The notes under the pieces: model-generated
The model's database searches: none
What the model saw: only the letters and a program-made list of their open reading frames with translations
Told to the model about the DNA's origin: nothing
Made by a program: the position numbers and the translations under genes
From: Peptococcaceae bacterium
GTDB lineage: Bacteria > Bacillota > Peptococcia > Peptococcales > Peptococcaceae
DNA: 64,000 nt
Reading direction: 5' to 3'
Assembly (NCBI GenBank): GCA_019420345.1
Contig: JAHZHI010000026.1
Coordinates: 12,331 to 76,330 of the forward strand
Shown: positions 14,586 through 23,032 of the stretch, piece after piece
Layout: each line of letters starts with the position of its first letter
How positions within the stretch are numbered: the stretch's first letter is position 1

Positions 14586-17141
14586 TATGTCGTTCCTCCT
14601 AGTTGTGTTTGTTTGTATGCCGGTAAAAGTGAACCCAAGTTCTTGCAGGGTTGCTTCGATTGGCAGCGTGTTTGGGTCTACGGTGGTAGTAATGGTGCAA
14701 TTTTTGTCGTCCAGAGAGACTTCGGCGCTGGTGATGCCGTCGAGACTGCCGAGCCCTTTTTCAACGCTCATCTTGCAATGGCTGCAGCTCATGCCGTCAA
14801 CGCCAACGATGGCGGTGTAAGTGCGTGGTGCTTTTACTGGTGCTGGTACATTGCTGTTGATGAGATCGGCAGAAGCAGCGGCAATGCGAGGGGTCCAGCT
14901 GCGCAGGCGCAGTGCATTGGTGACGACAAAGAGGGAGCTTAGGCTCATGCAGGCAGCGGCAATCATTGGATTGAGTGTGATGCCGAATGCTGGATAGAAG
15001 ACCCCGGCCGCCAAAGGAATGCAGAGTACGTTATAAAAGAAGGCCCAGAACAGATTTTGGTGAATGTTGCGAATGGTAGCAGCAGAGAGTTCATAGGCGT
15101 AGGCAATATCGGTTAAGCGGCTGGATGTCAAAATGACATCAGCACTTTCAATGGCAATGTCGGTGCCGGCGCCAATGGCGATGCCTACGTCGGCGCGGAC
15201 CAGCGCAGGGGCATCATTGACCCCGTCGCCAACCATGGCGACCGTATTGCCTTGAGCCATGAGATCGGCGATGGCTTTTTCTTTTTCTGCTGGCAGCACT
15301 TCAGCAATGACGTCGTCAACGTGTACGCGTTTTGCAACGGCCTGCGCGGTGGTGTGGTGGTCACCAGTGAGCATGATGATCTGTTTGCCCAGATGCTGCA
15401 GGGTGTTGATGGCATTTGGCGTATCAAGCTTGATGCGGTCTGCGCAGGCAAGCATGCCGAGAATATGCTGTTCGTCGGAAACATACAGCGGTGTTTTGCC
15501 GTCGCGGGCAAGCTGTTCGGCTTTCTTGTCGGCACCGCGACTATCAAGGCCAAGCCGTTCCATGAGCTGGAGATTGCCGGCATAGTAGTTCTTTCCGTTG
15601 ATGCGGGCTGCGACGCCGCGACCAGAGAGTGCATCAAAGTCTTCTATGCTGCTGAAAGGCAGTGCATTCGCTTCTGCGGCTGTGGTGATAGCCAAAGCCA
15701 GCGGATGTTCGCTGTGGGCTTCCAGTGATGCGGCCAGCTGCAGCAGATCAGCTTCGCTTTGCCCTTGGAATGGCACCACATCGGTCAGGGAAGGATGACC
15801 TTCGGTGATGGTGCCGGTTTTGTCCAGCACAAGGGTGTCGATTTCATGCAGGCGTTCTAGGGCGGTGGCGTCTTTGAAAAGGATGCCCTTTTTGGCGCCT
15901 TGGCCGCTGCCAACCATAATTGCCACTGGCGTTGCCAGGCCGAGTGCACATGGGCAGCTGATTACGATGACCGAAATGCCCATTTTAATGGCAAAGGCAA
16001 ATGGTTCACCGATGATAAGCCAGATGCCAAAGGTAATGAGGGCGATGGTCAGGATCGCTGGAACAAAGACAGCAGCCACGCGGTCGGCCGTGCGAGCGAT
16101 TGGTGCCTTGGTGGCGTTGGCGTTTTCAACCAGACTGACGATTTGTGCCAGTGCTGTGTCTGTGCCAACAGCTGTGGCACGGAAGCGAAAACTGCCGGTG
16201 GTGTTGATGGTGCCGGTGGAAACGGTGTCGCCGATGTTTTTTTCAACAGGCAGGCTTTCACCAGAAAAAGCGCTTTCATCGACCGATGAACCGCCGCTGA
16301 CAAGCACACCGTCTACTGGAATGCGTCCGCCAGGACGCACCTCGATGATATCGCCGACCTGAACATCGCTGGTGCGAATTGGCCGGATAGTGTCACCTTC
16401 GACAAGATAGGCGGTTTCTGGGGCCAGCGCCATCAGCTCGCTGATGGCGTCACTGGTGTGACGTTTGGCACGGGCTTCAAGATATTTGCCAATGGTGATC
16501 AGGGAAACAATCATGGCTGCTGAATCGTAATAAAGCTGATGCAGTCCGTGGAAGGCTGCTGTGGTGTTGCCGGCGAACAGCCCACTCCAGATGGTGCCTG
16601 TGGTGTACAGGCTGTAAAGCAGGGAGATGCCGGCGCCGACAGCGACCAAGCTGTCCATGTTTGGACGCAGTTGCGCCAAGGCATGAAACCCGCTTGTAAA
16701 GTACGCGCGGTTGATGACCAAAATGATTAGCGTGAGCACAAGCTGTAAAAGTGGGCTGCACAGCAGCCAGCCGCTGCTGTGCAGCAAAGCTTCTGGTGCA
16801 AAAGGCATCATCGGCAGCATGGCAATGATCATCAGCGGAATCAACAGAATCACTGAATACTGAATGCGGTGTTTTTTGTTCTGCTCTTCAGCGCTGAGTT
16901 TCTCGCTGGCAGCATGAGGACTGGCGTCGTGGACTTCGGCGTGATAGCCCGCTGCGTCGACGGCTTCCATGATGGTGGAAAGCGCCAACCCGTCATCATG
17001 CACCACTTTCATGCGTCCGCTCAGCAGGTTGACAGAAACTTCGCTGGCACCGCATTTTTTAACAGCACGTTCCACAGCAGCTTGGCAGGCGCTGCAGGAC
17101 ATGCCGGTTACATCAAAGTCGGTTGTACATTTTTCACTCAC
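14358..17141 (-). CDS. copA: copper-exporting P1B-type ATPase CopA fused to a CopZ-like domain
   Basis: A 927-residue Cu(+) efflux ATPase. An N-terminal HMA domain carries Cys16-x-x-Cys19. The ATPase core follows with actuator SGES (293-296), TM metal site Cys396-Pro-Cys398, phosphorylation site Asp440 in DKTGT, nucleotide-domain His479-Pro480 and hinge GDGVND (638-643). About 7-8 TM segments are visible, starting near residue 93. Unusually, two nearly identical HMA domains follow the last TM: Cys786-x-x-Cys789 and Cys869-x-x-Cys872. The second starts at an internal ATG (codon 853) preceded by AGGAGG, as if copZ had been fused in frame while keeping its own start. Typical CopA is about 740-800 residues. 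Transcribed with csoR. Confidence 0.95.
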   Translation of the reverse strand: MSEKCTTDFDVTGMSCSACQAAVERAVKKCGASEVSVNLLSGRMKVVHDDGLALSTIMEAVDAAGYHAEVHDASPHAASEKLSAEEQNKKHRIQYSVILLIPLMIIAMLPMMPFAPEALLHSSGWLLCSPLLQLVLTLIILVINRAYFTSGFHALAQLRPNMDSLVAVGAGISLLYSLYTTGTIWSGLFAGNTTAAFHGLHQLYYDSAAMIVSLITIGKYLEARAKRHTSDAISELMALAPETAYLVEGDTIRPIRTSDVQVGDIIEVRPGGRIPVDGVLVSGGSSVDESAFSGESLPVEKNIGDTVSTGTINTTGSFRFRATAVGTDTALAQIVSLVENANATKAPIARTADRVAAVFVPAILTIALITFGIWLIIGEPFAFAIKMGISVIVISCPCALGLATPVAIMVGSGQGAKKGILFKDATALERLHEIDTLVLDKTGTITEGHPSLTDVVPFQGQSEADLLQLAASLEAHSEHPLALAITTAAEANALPFSSIEDFDALSGRGVAARINGKNYYAGNLQLMERLGLDSRGADKKAEQLARDGKTPLYVSDEQHILGMLACADRIKLDTPNAINTLQHLGKQIIMLTGDHHTTAQAVAKRVHVDDVIAEVLPAEKEKAIADLMAQGNTVAMVGDGVNDAPALVRADVGIAIGAGTDIAIESADVILTSSRLTDIAYAYELSAATIRNIHQNLFWAFFYNVLCIPLAAGVFYPAFGITLNPMIAAACMSLSSLFVVTNALRLRSWTPRIAAASADLINSNVPAPVKAPRTYTAIVGVDGMSCSHCKMSVEKGLGSLDGITSAEVSLDDKNCTITTTVDPNTLPIEATLQELGFTFTGIQTNTTRRNDIMNEKTYKATVNIEGMACNHCKMSVEKGLGGLDGVTSAEVSLDDKNCTITTTVDPNTLPIEKTLTDLGFTYKGIAK
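14409..14803 (-). repeat. direct repeat encoding the two C-terminal HMA domains
   Basis: About 145 bp at 14409-14554 recurs at 14658-14803 (offset 249 bp, 83 codons) with few, mostly silent differences. The encoded domains share almost every residue, indicating a recent tandem duplication of the HMA module. Confidence 0.85.
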
Positions 17142-17184
17142 AGAGTGTCACCTCTTTCTACTGTGTATTTTTATTTTCAACAGT

Positions 17185-17213
17185 ATTTTACCCCCACCCC
17201 CTGGGGGTGTCAA
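17185..17213 (-). promoter_or_regulatory. copA-csoR promoter with CsoR operator in the spacer
   Basis: On the minus strand, a perfect TTGACA (17208-17213), 17-bp spacer and TAAAAT (17185-17190). The spacer contains the dyad ACCCCCTGGGGGT (17196-17208), the G/C-tract palindrome typical of CsoR operators. A repressor bound there would block polymerase directly. Confidence 0.82.
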
Positions 17214-17303
17214 GAGGCTGGCGTGAAATAATTTTCCATACAAGAAAGGAATGTGTTATACTGAGGCAAAAGACCATCACTCAATGAAGGAAAGAGGAAA
17301 AGC

Positions 17304-18086
17304 ATGAAAGTCATTGAATCAGATAAAAACCAATGGATCAAACGCATGCGCGCACTCGAAAAGCGCAAATATCGTCTCGCGTTTGAACAGTTTGTTGCTG
17401 AAGGACGGCGTTTTGTAGAAGAGGCCATCGAAAGCGGCGCCATGATCCACGTGATTCTGATCGCTGAAGGATCGGAAAATAAATATGAGGATTTGCTGGC
17501 CGATTACGATGGACCGGCATTTTTGGTGGACCCAGAAATTCTTGAAGATTCCATGTCCACCGTCAATCCGCAGGACATTGCTGCTATTGTGTCCTTCCCA
17601 GATTGGAGCGAAGAAAGCTGGCCAGTGATGGATACGGTGGTTGTTGTCGACGGTGTGCAAGACCCAGGCAATCTTGGTTCTATCATTCGCACGACGCTGG
17701 CGAGCGGCGCCAAAGCGGTGTTCTGCCTCAAAGGCACTGTGGATTTTTCCAATAAGAAGGTGCTGCGCTCGACCATGGGCACCATTTTCAAGCTGCCGGT
17801 GTATATGATTGAAGATGTTGACGAAATCGTTCATGTTTTGAAAAAGTATGGCTTCCAGTTCGTCGTTGCAGATATGGATGGCGTCGATTATGATGAAGCC
17901 TTTGAAACGCTGCCGGAAAAAATCGCCCTGGTGGTTGGCAACGAAGGCAACGGCGCCAGCCAAATCGAGGAATATGATCAGATGGTGCGCATTCCTTTAG
18001 AAAACAATGTGGAAAGTCTCAACGTTGGTGTGGCGACAGGTGTGTTGCTCTATGAAATCCGCCGCCGCAGAAAACATCAAGGATAA
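17304..18086 (+). CDS. SpoU/TrmH-family RNA 2'-O-methyltransferase
   Basis: A 260-residue SPOUT methyltransferase. Residues 1-95 are the RNA-binding SpoU_sub_bind domain. The trefoil-knot domain carries motif 1 at 116-130 (DGVQDPGNLGSIIRT), motif 2 at 210-217 (VVGNEGNG) and motif 3 at 230-244 (IPLENNVESLNVGVA), all intact. Members methylate ribose 2'-OH groups in 23S rRNA or tRNA using S-adenosylmethionine; the target nucleotide is not predictable. The relatives often lie upstream of pheST, but here the gene is alone. A TATACT -10 at 17257-17262 and a GAAGGAAAGAGG site precede the ATG. The gene is divergent from the copper operon. Confidence 0.92.
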   Translation: MKVIESDKNQWIKRMRALEKRKYRLAFEQFVAEGRRFVEEAIESGAMIHVILIAEGSENKYEDLLADYDGPAFLVDPEILEDSMSTVNPQDIAAIVSFPDWSEESWPVMDTVVVVDGVQDPGNLGSIIRTTLASGAKAVFCLKGTVDFSNKKVLRSTMGTIFKLPVYMIEDVDEIVHVLKKYGFQFVVADMDGVDYDEAFETLPEKIALVVGNEGNGASQIEEYDQMVRIPLENNVESLNVGVATGVLLYEIRRRRKHQG

Positions 18087-18089
18087 TAG

Positions 18090-18119
18090 AAAATCCCAGC
18101 AGATAGCTGCTGGGATTTT
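18090..18119. terminator. bidirectional terminator
   Basis: A 13-bp perfect stem, AAAATCCCAGCAG (18090-18102) with 18107-18119, loop ATAG. It separates the converging methyltransferase and DUF4127 genes. Confidence 0.9.
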
Positions 18120-18124
18120 GTTGT

Positions 18125-19720
18125 TTATGATGGGGCGATTTGCAGAGTCATCGTTGGCGTGATTTTCACTTCAAAGCTGCGCGCCCATGGGAAGCTGGCG
18201 GTGCTGTCAAAATCACTGATGGTGACTTGTGGTGTGTGGCTGCCAAGCTGCAAGGTATGGCTGCCGTTGAATAGGGCTGCAAGCTGTTGATTGTAAGGCA
18301 CATAGGCCGTTGCGAGACGGTCGTCGGCGGTTTGCCAGGCGGCGTTGCTTGCAAAAGCGCTGGTGTGGTCGCTGAGACCTGCGCTGAGAAAATCGCTTTG
18401 CAAAACGTCGCGTATATCTGCCATGTAGCAGACATCTTCACCCAGGCGCACTGCGCGGAAACTGTACAAGGCTAGGACGGCGGCGTTCTTTTCGTCGTTA
18501 TCCAGATCATCCCAGCGAGCATCCAAGGCGCCGATGGCACGCAGCGTGGCGCAAACGGTGCCGATGCTGTTGCCGGCGGTGTTCCAGCCGGCATAGGCGT
18601 CGATCTTGTCGAAACTGTCGCTGTTCATGAGCGTGTCAACAAGCGCTGGGTCGGCTTGATTGGTCGATGCCACATCAGCGAGCGCAAAAAGACCGTCGTG
18701 ATCCTCAATGGCTTCCTGCGTTTTGCTGAGACCATCGCTTTCGGTATGGAGATAGAGCGTGGCCGCGGCGTCGTCACTGTCTGTTTGCAGTCCGGAGAGT
18801 GCGAGCTTCTGTTCGGTCATTTCTTCCAGCGTGATTGATTCATAAGGATAGCACTGAGCCTTGTCGGCCTCATCGGAATAGAGCACTTGAACCGAAGGCG
18901 CCTCCAGATCGGGTGCTGCAAGATCGCTCACAAGCAGCATGGCGAGTTCGTCAGCGCCGTGGATGAGCGACGTATTGTCGGCTTTGTTAGATGCCAAGCG
19001 TCGGAAGGTGATGTTGGCTGGGCAATTGACATCGCCGTCATCCTGGCTGATGATGAGGCGATCAATGCGTCCGTCTGCCGCCAGGTCATTCAGCGCAGTC
19101 GCTAGATCGGCGCTTTTTTCATGCAGCGCACGGTATTCTTCGAGGGCGTTTGCAGGAACATTTGCCGCAGAGTCTGGTGCGGCGTTGCCGACAGCGTCGG
19201 CTTTGTCCCAAGCTTCGCCATAGGCGGTCAGTGCATCCACATAAGGATAGAGCTCATCATCGAACTGATTGGGCGTCAGTCTTGGCAGCACCTGAATCAC
19301 TGTGATGGAATGGTGACTGTCTTTCTTGAACGCGGTGCAAAGGGCTTCAAGCCGTGCAAGATCATCTTCAATGTCATCATAGGCACCGCTGGAACGGCTG
19401 GCGATGAGTCCGCCGCAAAACAGACTGTTGGTAAAAATGACCAAATCATCGGCGTTTTCAGATGCGTTTTCCAGCCAAGCCCATAATGCTTCACTGTCGG
19501 CGTTGTTGAGAAAATTGTCCATGTCGTCCTCAGGCGGCAAGAGCAGTGAGGCCGCCTCTGTTTGAGCCAGCAGCAGCGGGTATTGTGTGTTGCAAGGACG
19601 GCTGTCCAAAGGTACCAAGGCAATCGTTGGCGGTTCGTCATTCAGCGCACAGCCGCTGAATGTGCTGAGCGGTAAAATAAAACAGAGCATGAGTAAGAAA
19701 AACGAGCGCAGTTTATGCAA
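18125..19720 (-). CDS. DUF4127-family lipoprotein
   Basis: A 531-residue protein with a lipoprotein signal peptide: hydrophobic residues 5-20, then a FSGC lipobox with Cys24 as the likely lipidated residue. The mature part begins with the DUF4127 signature IALVPLDSRPCNTQYP and continues with DDLVIFTNSLFCGGLIASR and a later AGWNTAGNSIGT segment. The family is widespread in Bacillota and has no established biochemical function. Its fold is thought to be alpha/beta, and the conserved PLDSRP, acidic and WNT blocks suggest a catalytic or binding centre. The gene is monocistronic and starts with an AGGAGG-type site. The outer-face membrane location is inferred from the lipobox. Confidence 0.8.
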   Translation of the reverse strand: MHKLRSFFLLMLCFILPLSTFSGCALNDEPPTIALVPLDSRPCNTQYPLLLAQTEAASLLLPPEDDMDNFLNNADSEALWAWLENASENADDLVIFTNSLFCGGLIASRSSGAYDDIEDDLARLEALCTAFKKDSHHSITVIQVLPRLTPNQFDDELYPYVDALTAYGEAWDKADAVGNAAPDSAANVPANALEEYRALHEKSADLATALNDLAADGRIDRLIISQDDGDVNCPANITFRRLASNKADNTSLIHGADELAMLLVSDLAAPDLEAPSVQVLYSDEADKAQCYPYESITLEEMTEQKLALSGLQTDSDDAAATLYLHTESDGLSKTQEAIEDHDGLFALADVASTNQADPALVDTLMNSDSFDKIDAYAGWNTAGNSIGTVCATLRAIGALDARWDDLDNDEKNAAVLALYSFRAVRLGEDVCYMADIRDVLQSDFLSAGLSDHTSAFASNAAWQTADDRLATAYVPYNQQLAALFNGSHTLQLGSHTPQVTISDFDSTASFPWARSFEVKITPTMTLQIAPS

Positions 19721-19805
19721 GAGACAGCCTCCTTTCTGCAGGTATTTCTTTTAGAATAACGGAGAATGGCAATACAGGCAAGAGGCAATTCTTTGTGCGC
19801 CTTTC

Positions 19806-19834
19806 TTGCCGAAATAGAATGCTGGGGCTATAAT
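19806..19834 (+). promoter_or_regulatory. promoter of crcB
   Basis: TTGCCG (19806-19811), 17-bp spacer, perfect TATAAT (19829-19834). It leaves a leader of about 95 nt before the ATG. The leader does not show the conserved fluoride-riboswitch core that I would expect. Confidence 0.75.
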
Positions 19835-19934
19835 AATTAGGGCAGGATGCACGATCTTGTCAACCATTGTAGAAAAAAATCCTGAAATTGCACTGAATCG
19901 CGGTGTGGTTTCTTAAAAAGAAAGGAAGCGTCCC

Positions 19935-20306
19935 ATGCTTGAATGTTTGTTTGTTGGCCTCGGTGGTTTTGTCGGCAGCATTTGCCGTTACCTTATAGGA
20001 TTGATTGCGGTGGAAACCGCCAGCGGTTTTCCAATTAAAACGTTTTGCATTAATATTATTGGCGCCTTTGTGCTCGGCATTGTCAGTGAAACAGCGGTGC
20101 TCAATCCGGCCTTTTCACGCAATCTCGTGCTCTTTTTGCAAATTGGCCTCTGTGGTGGTTTCACCACTTTCTCAACCTTCTCCAGCGAAGCGTTGAAACT
20201 TTTCACTACCGGTCGTCAAGGCACCGCAGTAGCTTATATGCTTGCCAGCATGATCCTTGGTCTGATCGCTGTATTTGCGGGTCAAATGGTTGCCAGATTG
20301 AGATAA
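19935..20306 (+). CDS. crcB: fluoride channel CrcB/Fluc
   Basis: A 123-residue, four-TM protein. The dimeric Fluc channel exports fluoride passively. The hallmark GGFTTFSTF lies at residues 74-82, containing the phenylalanine-box and polar-track residues, and an invariant pore Asn is present in TM2 (FCINIIGAF). Length and topology fit the family. The ATG at 19935 follows AAAGGAAG. Many Bacillota carry two adjacent crcB genes because the channel can be a heterodimer; only one is present here, so this one should form a homodimer. It is a single-gene unit with its own promoter and terminator. Confidence 0.93.
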   Translation: MLECLFVGLGGFVGSICRYLIGLIAVETASGFPIKTFCINIIGAFVLGIVSETAVLNPAFSRNLVLFLQIGLCGGFTTFSTFSSEALKLFTTGRQGTAVAYMLASMILGLIAVFAGQMVARLR

Positions 20307-20312
20307 TAAAGA

Positions 20313-20361
20313 AAGCTGCCGTTTGTCATCTTCTTAAAAGATGACAAGCGACAGCTTTTTT
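20313..20361. terminator. terminator after crcB, also downstream of the folate operon
   Basis: Long stem pairing 20313-20332 with the complementary 20338-20357 (AAGCTG/CAGCTT ends, one mismatch and one wobble), then TTTTTT on the plus strand. The minus strand after it is also T-rich, so it may serve both converging units. Confidence 0.88.
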
Positions 20362-21175
20362 ATTTTTGTGCTTCTTTCCAGCAAATGCTGACGGCTTTGC
20401 CGTAGCGTGGATCGATCCAATAGGGGGCGATGGCGGTGACGGGTTCCATGACGAAGGCACGTTCCATGCAGAGTGGGTGTGGGATGGTGAGGTCGTCGCT
20501 TGTGAGTAGGAGGACACCATAGTAGATGATGTCGATGTCGAGGGTGCGTGGGCCCCAGTGGATAATACGTTCGCGCTTGCGGGCAGCTTCGATGTCATGA
20601 ATGGCATCGAGGAGTTCGTGCGGCGTAAGCAGGGTTTCGATGAGGACGGCGCCGTTGAGGAAACGATCTTGATCGGTGTAGCCGACGGGGTCGGTTTCGA
20701 TCCATGGCGCGACGCGTAAACACCGGATGTCGGGATGTTCGGACAAAAGCGTCAGGGCTGCGTCGAGATGTTCTTGCCGTGGCTCAATGTTGCTGCCGAG
20801 GGCGAGGATGGCAGGCGTCCAGCCGCGTGTGATGGTGACGGCTGGATAAGCGAGCGGCAGGTTGACCGGCGCCGATGGCTTTTTGATGGTGAGGGTCAGG
20901 CTGCGAATGAGCGAAAACTCATGGAGCAGCGCGCCGGCACAATGCTCTGCGGCGGCTTCGATGAGGTCGAATGTTTCTTCCTGAAAAAGTGCAGTGAGGC
21001 GATGGGCCAGGGCACCGTAGTCAAGGCTGGCATCGAGGTTGTCGCTTGTTCCTGCTTTGCGTGTGTCTAAGAGACAATCGCAGCTGACGATAAAAGTTTG
21101 TCCGTTCTTTTTTTCAAAATCGAAAACGCCATGATGGGCGAAAATTTCAAGATCGACGAGGCTGATTTTATCCAT
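20360..21175 (-). CDS. folK: bifunctional dihydroneopterin aldolase / HPPK (FolB-FolK fusion)
   Basis: A 271-residue fusion of two consecutive folate enzymes. Residues 1-117 are FolB (IFAHHGVFDFEKKNGQ at 11-26), which cleaves dihydroneopterin to 6-hydroxymethyl-dihydropterin and glycolaldehyde. Residues 118-271 are FolK (ALGSNIEPR near 124, and the signature WGPRTLDIDIIYYG at 207-220 with metal-binding aspartates), which pyrophosphorylates that product with ATP. The ATG at 21175 overlaps the 3' end of folP by 8 bp, indicating translational coupling; an in-frame upstream extension lies wholly within folP and is rejected. This is the last gene of the folate operon. FolB-FolK fusions are known in Bacillota. 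Confidence 0.93.
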   Translation of the reverse strand: MDKISLVDLEIFAHHGVFDFEKKNGQTFIVSCDCLLDTRKAGTSDNLDASLDYGALAHRLTALFQEETFDLIEAAAEHCAGALLHEFSLIRSLTLTIKKPSAPVNLPLAYPAVTITRGWTPAILALGSNIEPRQEHLDAALTLLSEHPDIRCLRVAPWIETDPVGYTDQDRFLNGAVLIETLLTPHELLDAIHDIEAARKRERIIHWGPRTLDIDIIYYGVLLLTSDDLTIPHPLCMERAFVMEPVTAIAPYWIDPRYGKAVSICWKEAQK

Positions 21176-21986
21176 GTTGGTTTGCCTCCAATCGTGCAAA
21201 GGTATCGAGCGTGCGGCGTGCAAGCTGGACATTGTGCACGCGGAAGATGCGTGCGCCGCCAAGATAGCCGTAAAGATCGGCAGCGGCCGTGGCTTCGTCG
21301 CGCTGATCGACTGGCAGACCGCTGAGATTGCCAATCATGCGTTTACGAGAAAGACCGAGCAGCACAGGATAACCTAAGGCGCAAAGATCGCCGAGATGAT
21401 GCATGCAGGCGACGTCCCAATCAAAGCTTTTGGCGAAGCCGATACCTGGATCGAGGATGATTTGTTCGTCACGAATGCCGGCTGCATGAGCTAGGGCGAT
21501 GCGGTCTTTCATATCTTGCAGCCAGTCAGTAAGAAAATCGTTGTAATCGGTATCAGGCCGGTTGTGCATGATACAGATCGGGCGGCCGCTTGCGGCAACA
21601 ACAGAGGCCATGTTGGCATCGGCGGTCAGGCCCCAGATGTCGTTGATCATATCAGCGCCTGCGTCTAGTGCAGCTTGTGCTGTTTCGGCACGATAGGTGT
21701 CGACGGAAAGCGGCAGATCAATGGTATTTTTTAACGTTTTTAGAATAGGTAATAGACGTGTACATTCTTCATCCACACTGATTTGCGTGTGCCCTGGACG
21801 GGTTGATTCAGCGCCGATGTCGATGATGTCGGCGCCCTCTTCAGCAAGTTTTTGCGCATGGCGCACGGCAGCGTCAATGTTGTTGTAGCGTCCGCCGTCC
21901 GAAAAGGAGTCTGGGGTAACATTTAAGATGCCCATAACGATGGGGGTGGTGCCAGATAGATTGAAGGTTTTATTGCCGATGTTCAT
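21168..21986 (-). CDS. folP: dihydropteroate synthase
   Basis: A 272-residue TIM-barrel enzyme that condenses hydroxymethyl-dihydropterin pyrophosphate with p-aminobenzoate; the target of sulfonamides. Diagnostic blocks: MGILNVTPDSFSDGGR near 18-33 (pABA/pyrophosphate loop), IDIGAESTRPG near 55-65, and DPGIGFAKSFDWD. The length matches the family. It lies between the HD-domain gene and folBK, with a GAGGA site in the 9-bp gap upstream. No truncation or obvious resistance-type insertion was noticed. Confidence 0.96.
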   Translation of the reverse strand: MNIGNKTFNLSGTTPIVMGILNVTPDSFSDGGRYNNIDAAVRHAQKLAEEGADIIDIGAESTRPGHTQISVDEECTRLLPILKTLKNTIDLPLSVDTYRAETAQAALDAGADMINDIWGLTADANMASVVAASGRPICIMHNRPDTDYNDFLTDWLQDMKDRIALAHAAGIRDEQIILDPGIGFAKSFDWDVACMHHLGDLCALGYPVLLGLSRKRMIGNLSGLPVDQRDEATAAADLYGYLGGARIFRVHNVQLARRTLDTFARLEANQHG

Positions 21987-21995
21987 AGGTCCTCC

Positions 21996-22478
21996 TCAGT
22001 CGATGATGGTGGCATTTTTCAAGTTTTCAGGCCAGTAGCAGTCTGCGGCTGCAGCACAGCGAAAACAGGTGCGGCTGCGTTTGTCGGCTAATGCAAGCAG
22101 TTCGCCTAGGCTGGCTGTGGCAGGATTGATGGCTGCGCTGCGCTGTCGATGAACGGCAATGGCCGCGCAAACGTCAGCGATGATATCTGGTTGAGCGCCG
22201 CAGTCGCAGAGCCATTTTTTTGCCAGATAAGCGCTGGCGCTGTCGTGGTCGTCATCACTTTGGCTGCGCCCGATATCGTGGAGCAAGGCTGCCAAATAGA
22301 CGGTTTCTTTTTCAAAAGGGCGATGGTTTTCCAGGACGAGAATCCAGCTGATTCGAGCGACATCGAGGGCGTGATTAAGTCCATGCCGGCAAAAGCGGCG
22401 GGTCTGTTCACGGGTTTCGATGGTGGTGATGGCGTTTAGAAAATCGTCGTGGTGTAAAAGGCAGGTGACCGTTTTCAT
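21996..22478 (-). CDS. HD-domain phosphohydrolase-like protein in the folate operon
   Basis: A 160-residue HD-superfamily protein. The metal-binding series is visible: His32/His36 (RHGLNHALDVAR), His67-Asp68 (LLHDIGR) and a later conserved His109/Asp region. HD proteins of this size hydrolyse nucleotides or phosphate esters. The C-terminus has a Cys cluster (TCFRCAAAADCYWP) that could bind a metal. The gene overlaps folE by 4 bp and precedes folP. The pathway needs dihydroneopterin triphosphate to be dephosphorylated between FolE and FolB, and no Nudix FolQ is present here. This protein is therefore a reasonable but unproven candidate for that step. Confidence 0.8.
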   Translation of the reverse strand: MKTVTCLLHHDDFLNAITTIETREQTRRFCRHGLNHALDVARISWILVLENHRPFEKETVYLAALLHDIGRSQSDDDHDSASAYLAKKWLCDCGAQPDIIADVCAAIAVHRQRSAAINPATASLGELLALADKRSRTCFRCAAAADCYWPENLKNATIID

Positions 22479-23032
22479 GCGTGAATCAGGCTGAGACAGG
22501 TCTGCTTGAGTTTAGGATCGGTTTCAAATTCACCGCGGCAGGCAATGGTGAGCGTTTTTGCGCCGGGCTTTTTGACACCACGCATGGTCATGCAGAGATG
22601 TTCGGCTTCAATGACCACCATAACACCGCGGGCATCGAGGTAAGTCATGATGTCGTCAGCAATTTGGCTGGTCATTTGCTCCTGCAGCTGAAGGCGGCGT
22701 GCATACACTTCAACGGTGCGTGCCAGCTTGCTGAGACCAACGACACGATCCTTTGGCAAATAAGCGATATGCGCTTTGCCGAAAAAGGGCAGCAGATGGT
22801 GTTCGCACAGAGAATAGAAGGGGATGTCTTTTTCGAGAAGAAATTCTGAATGAGGCACATCAAACTGCTTGGAGAGATGTTCTTCGGCGTCATGATCCAT
22901 GCCGCTCAGAAGTTCCTCGTACATTTTTGCACAGCGTTTTGGTGTTTCAATTAAACCTGGACGATCAGGGTCTTCGCCGATGGCGATGAGCAGATCGCGG
23001 ATGGCTTTTTCTGTTTTTTCAATGTTTACCAT
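22475..23032 (-). CDS. folE: GTP cyclohydrolase I
   Basis: A 185-residue type IA GTP cyclohydrolase, converting GTP to 7,8-dihydroneopterin triphosphate, the first step of folate synthesis. Zinc ligands Cys76, His79 and Cys147 are in place (YSLCEHHLLPF and EAEHLCMTMRG). The KLARTVEVYARRLQ and GVKKPGAKT blocks contribute to the toroidal active sites. The gene overlaps folC upstream by 7 bp and the HD gene downstream by 4 bp, so the operon is tightly coupled. Confidence 0.96.
   Translation of the reverse strand: MVNIEKTEKAIRDLLIAIGEDPDRPGLIETPKRCAKMYEELLSGMDHDAEEHLSKQFDVPHSEFLLEKDIPFYSLCEHHLLPFFGKAHIAYLPKDRVVGLSKLARTVEVYARRLQLQEQMTSQIADDIMTYLDARGVMVVIEAEHLCMTMRGVKKPGAKTLTIACRGEFETDPKLKQTCLSLIHA

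Noticed and set aside
19721..19934. Fluoride riboswitch before crcB
   Set aside because: The leader lacks the conserved GG-GATGG and pseudoknot sequences of the crcB motif; only a promoter and unstructured leader are supported.
21176..21334. N-terminal extension of the FolB-FolK protein
   Set aside because: It lies entirely inside folP, has no ribosome-binding site, and the family start matches the ATG at 21175.
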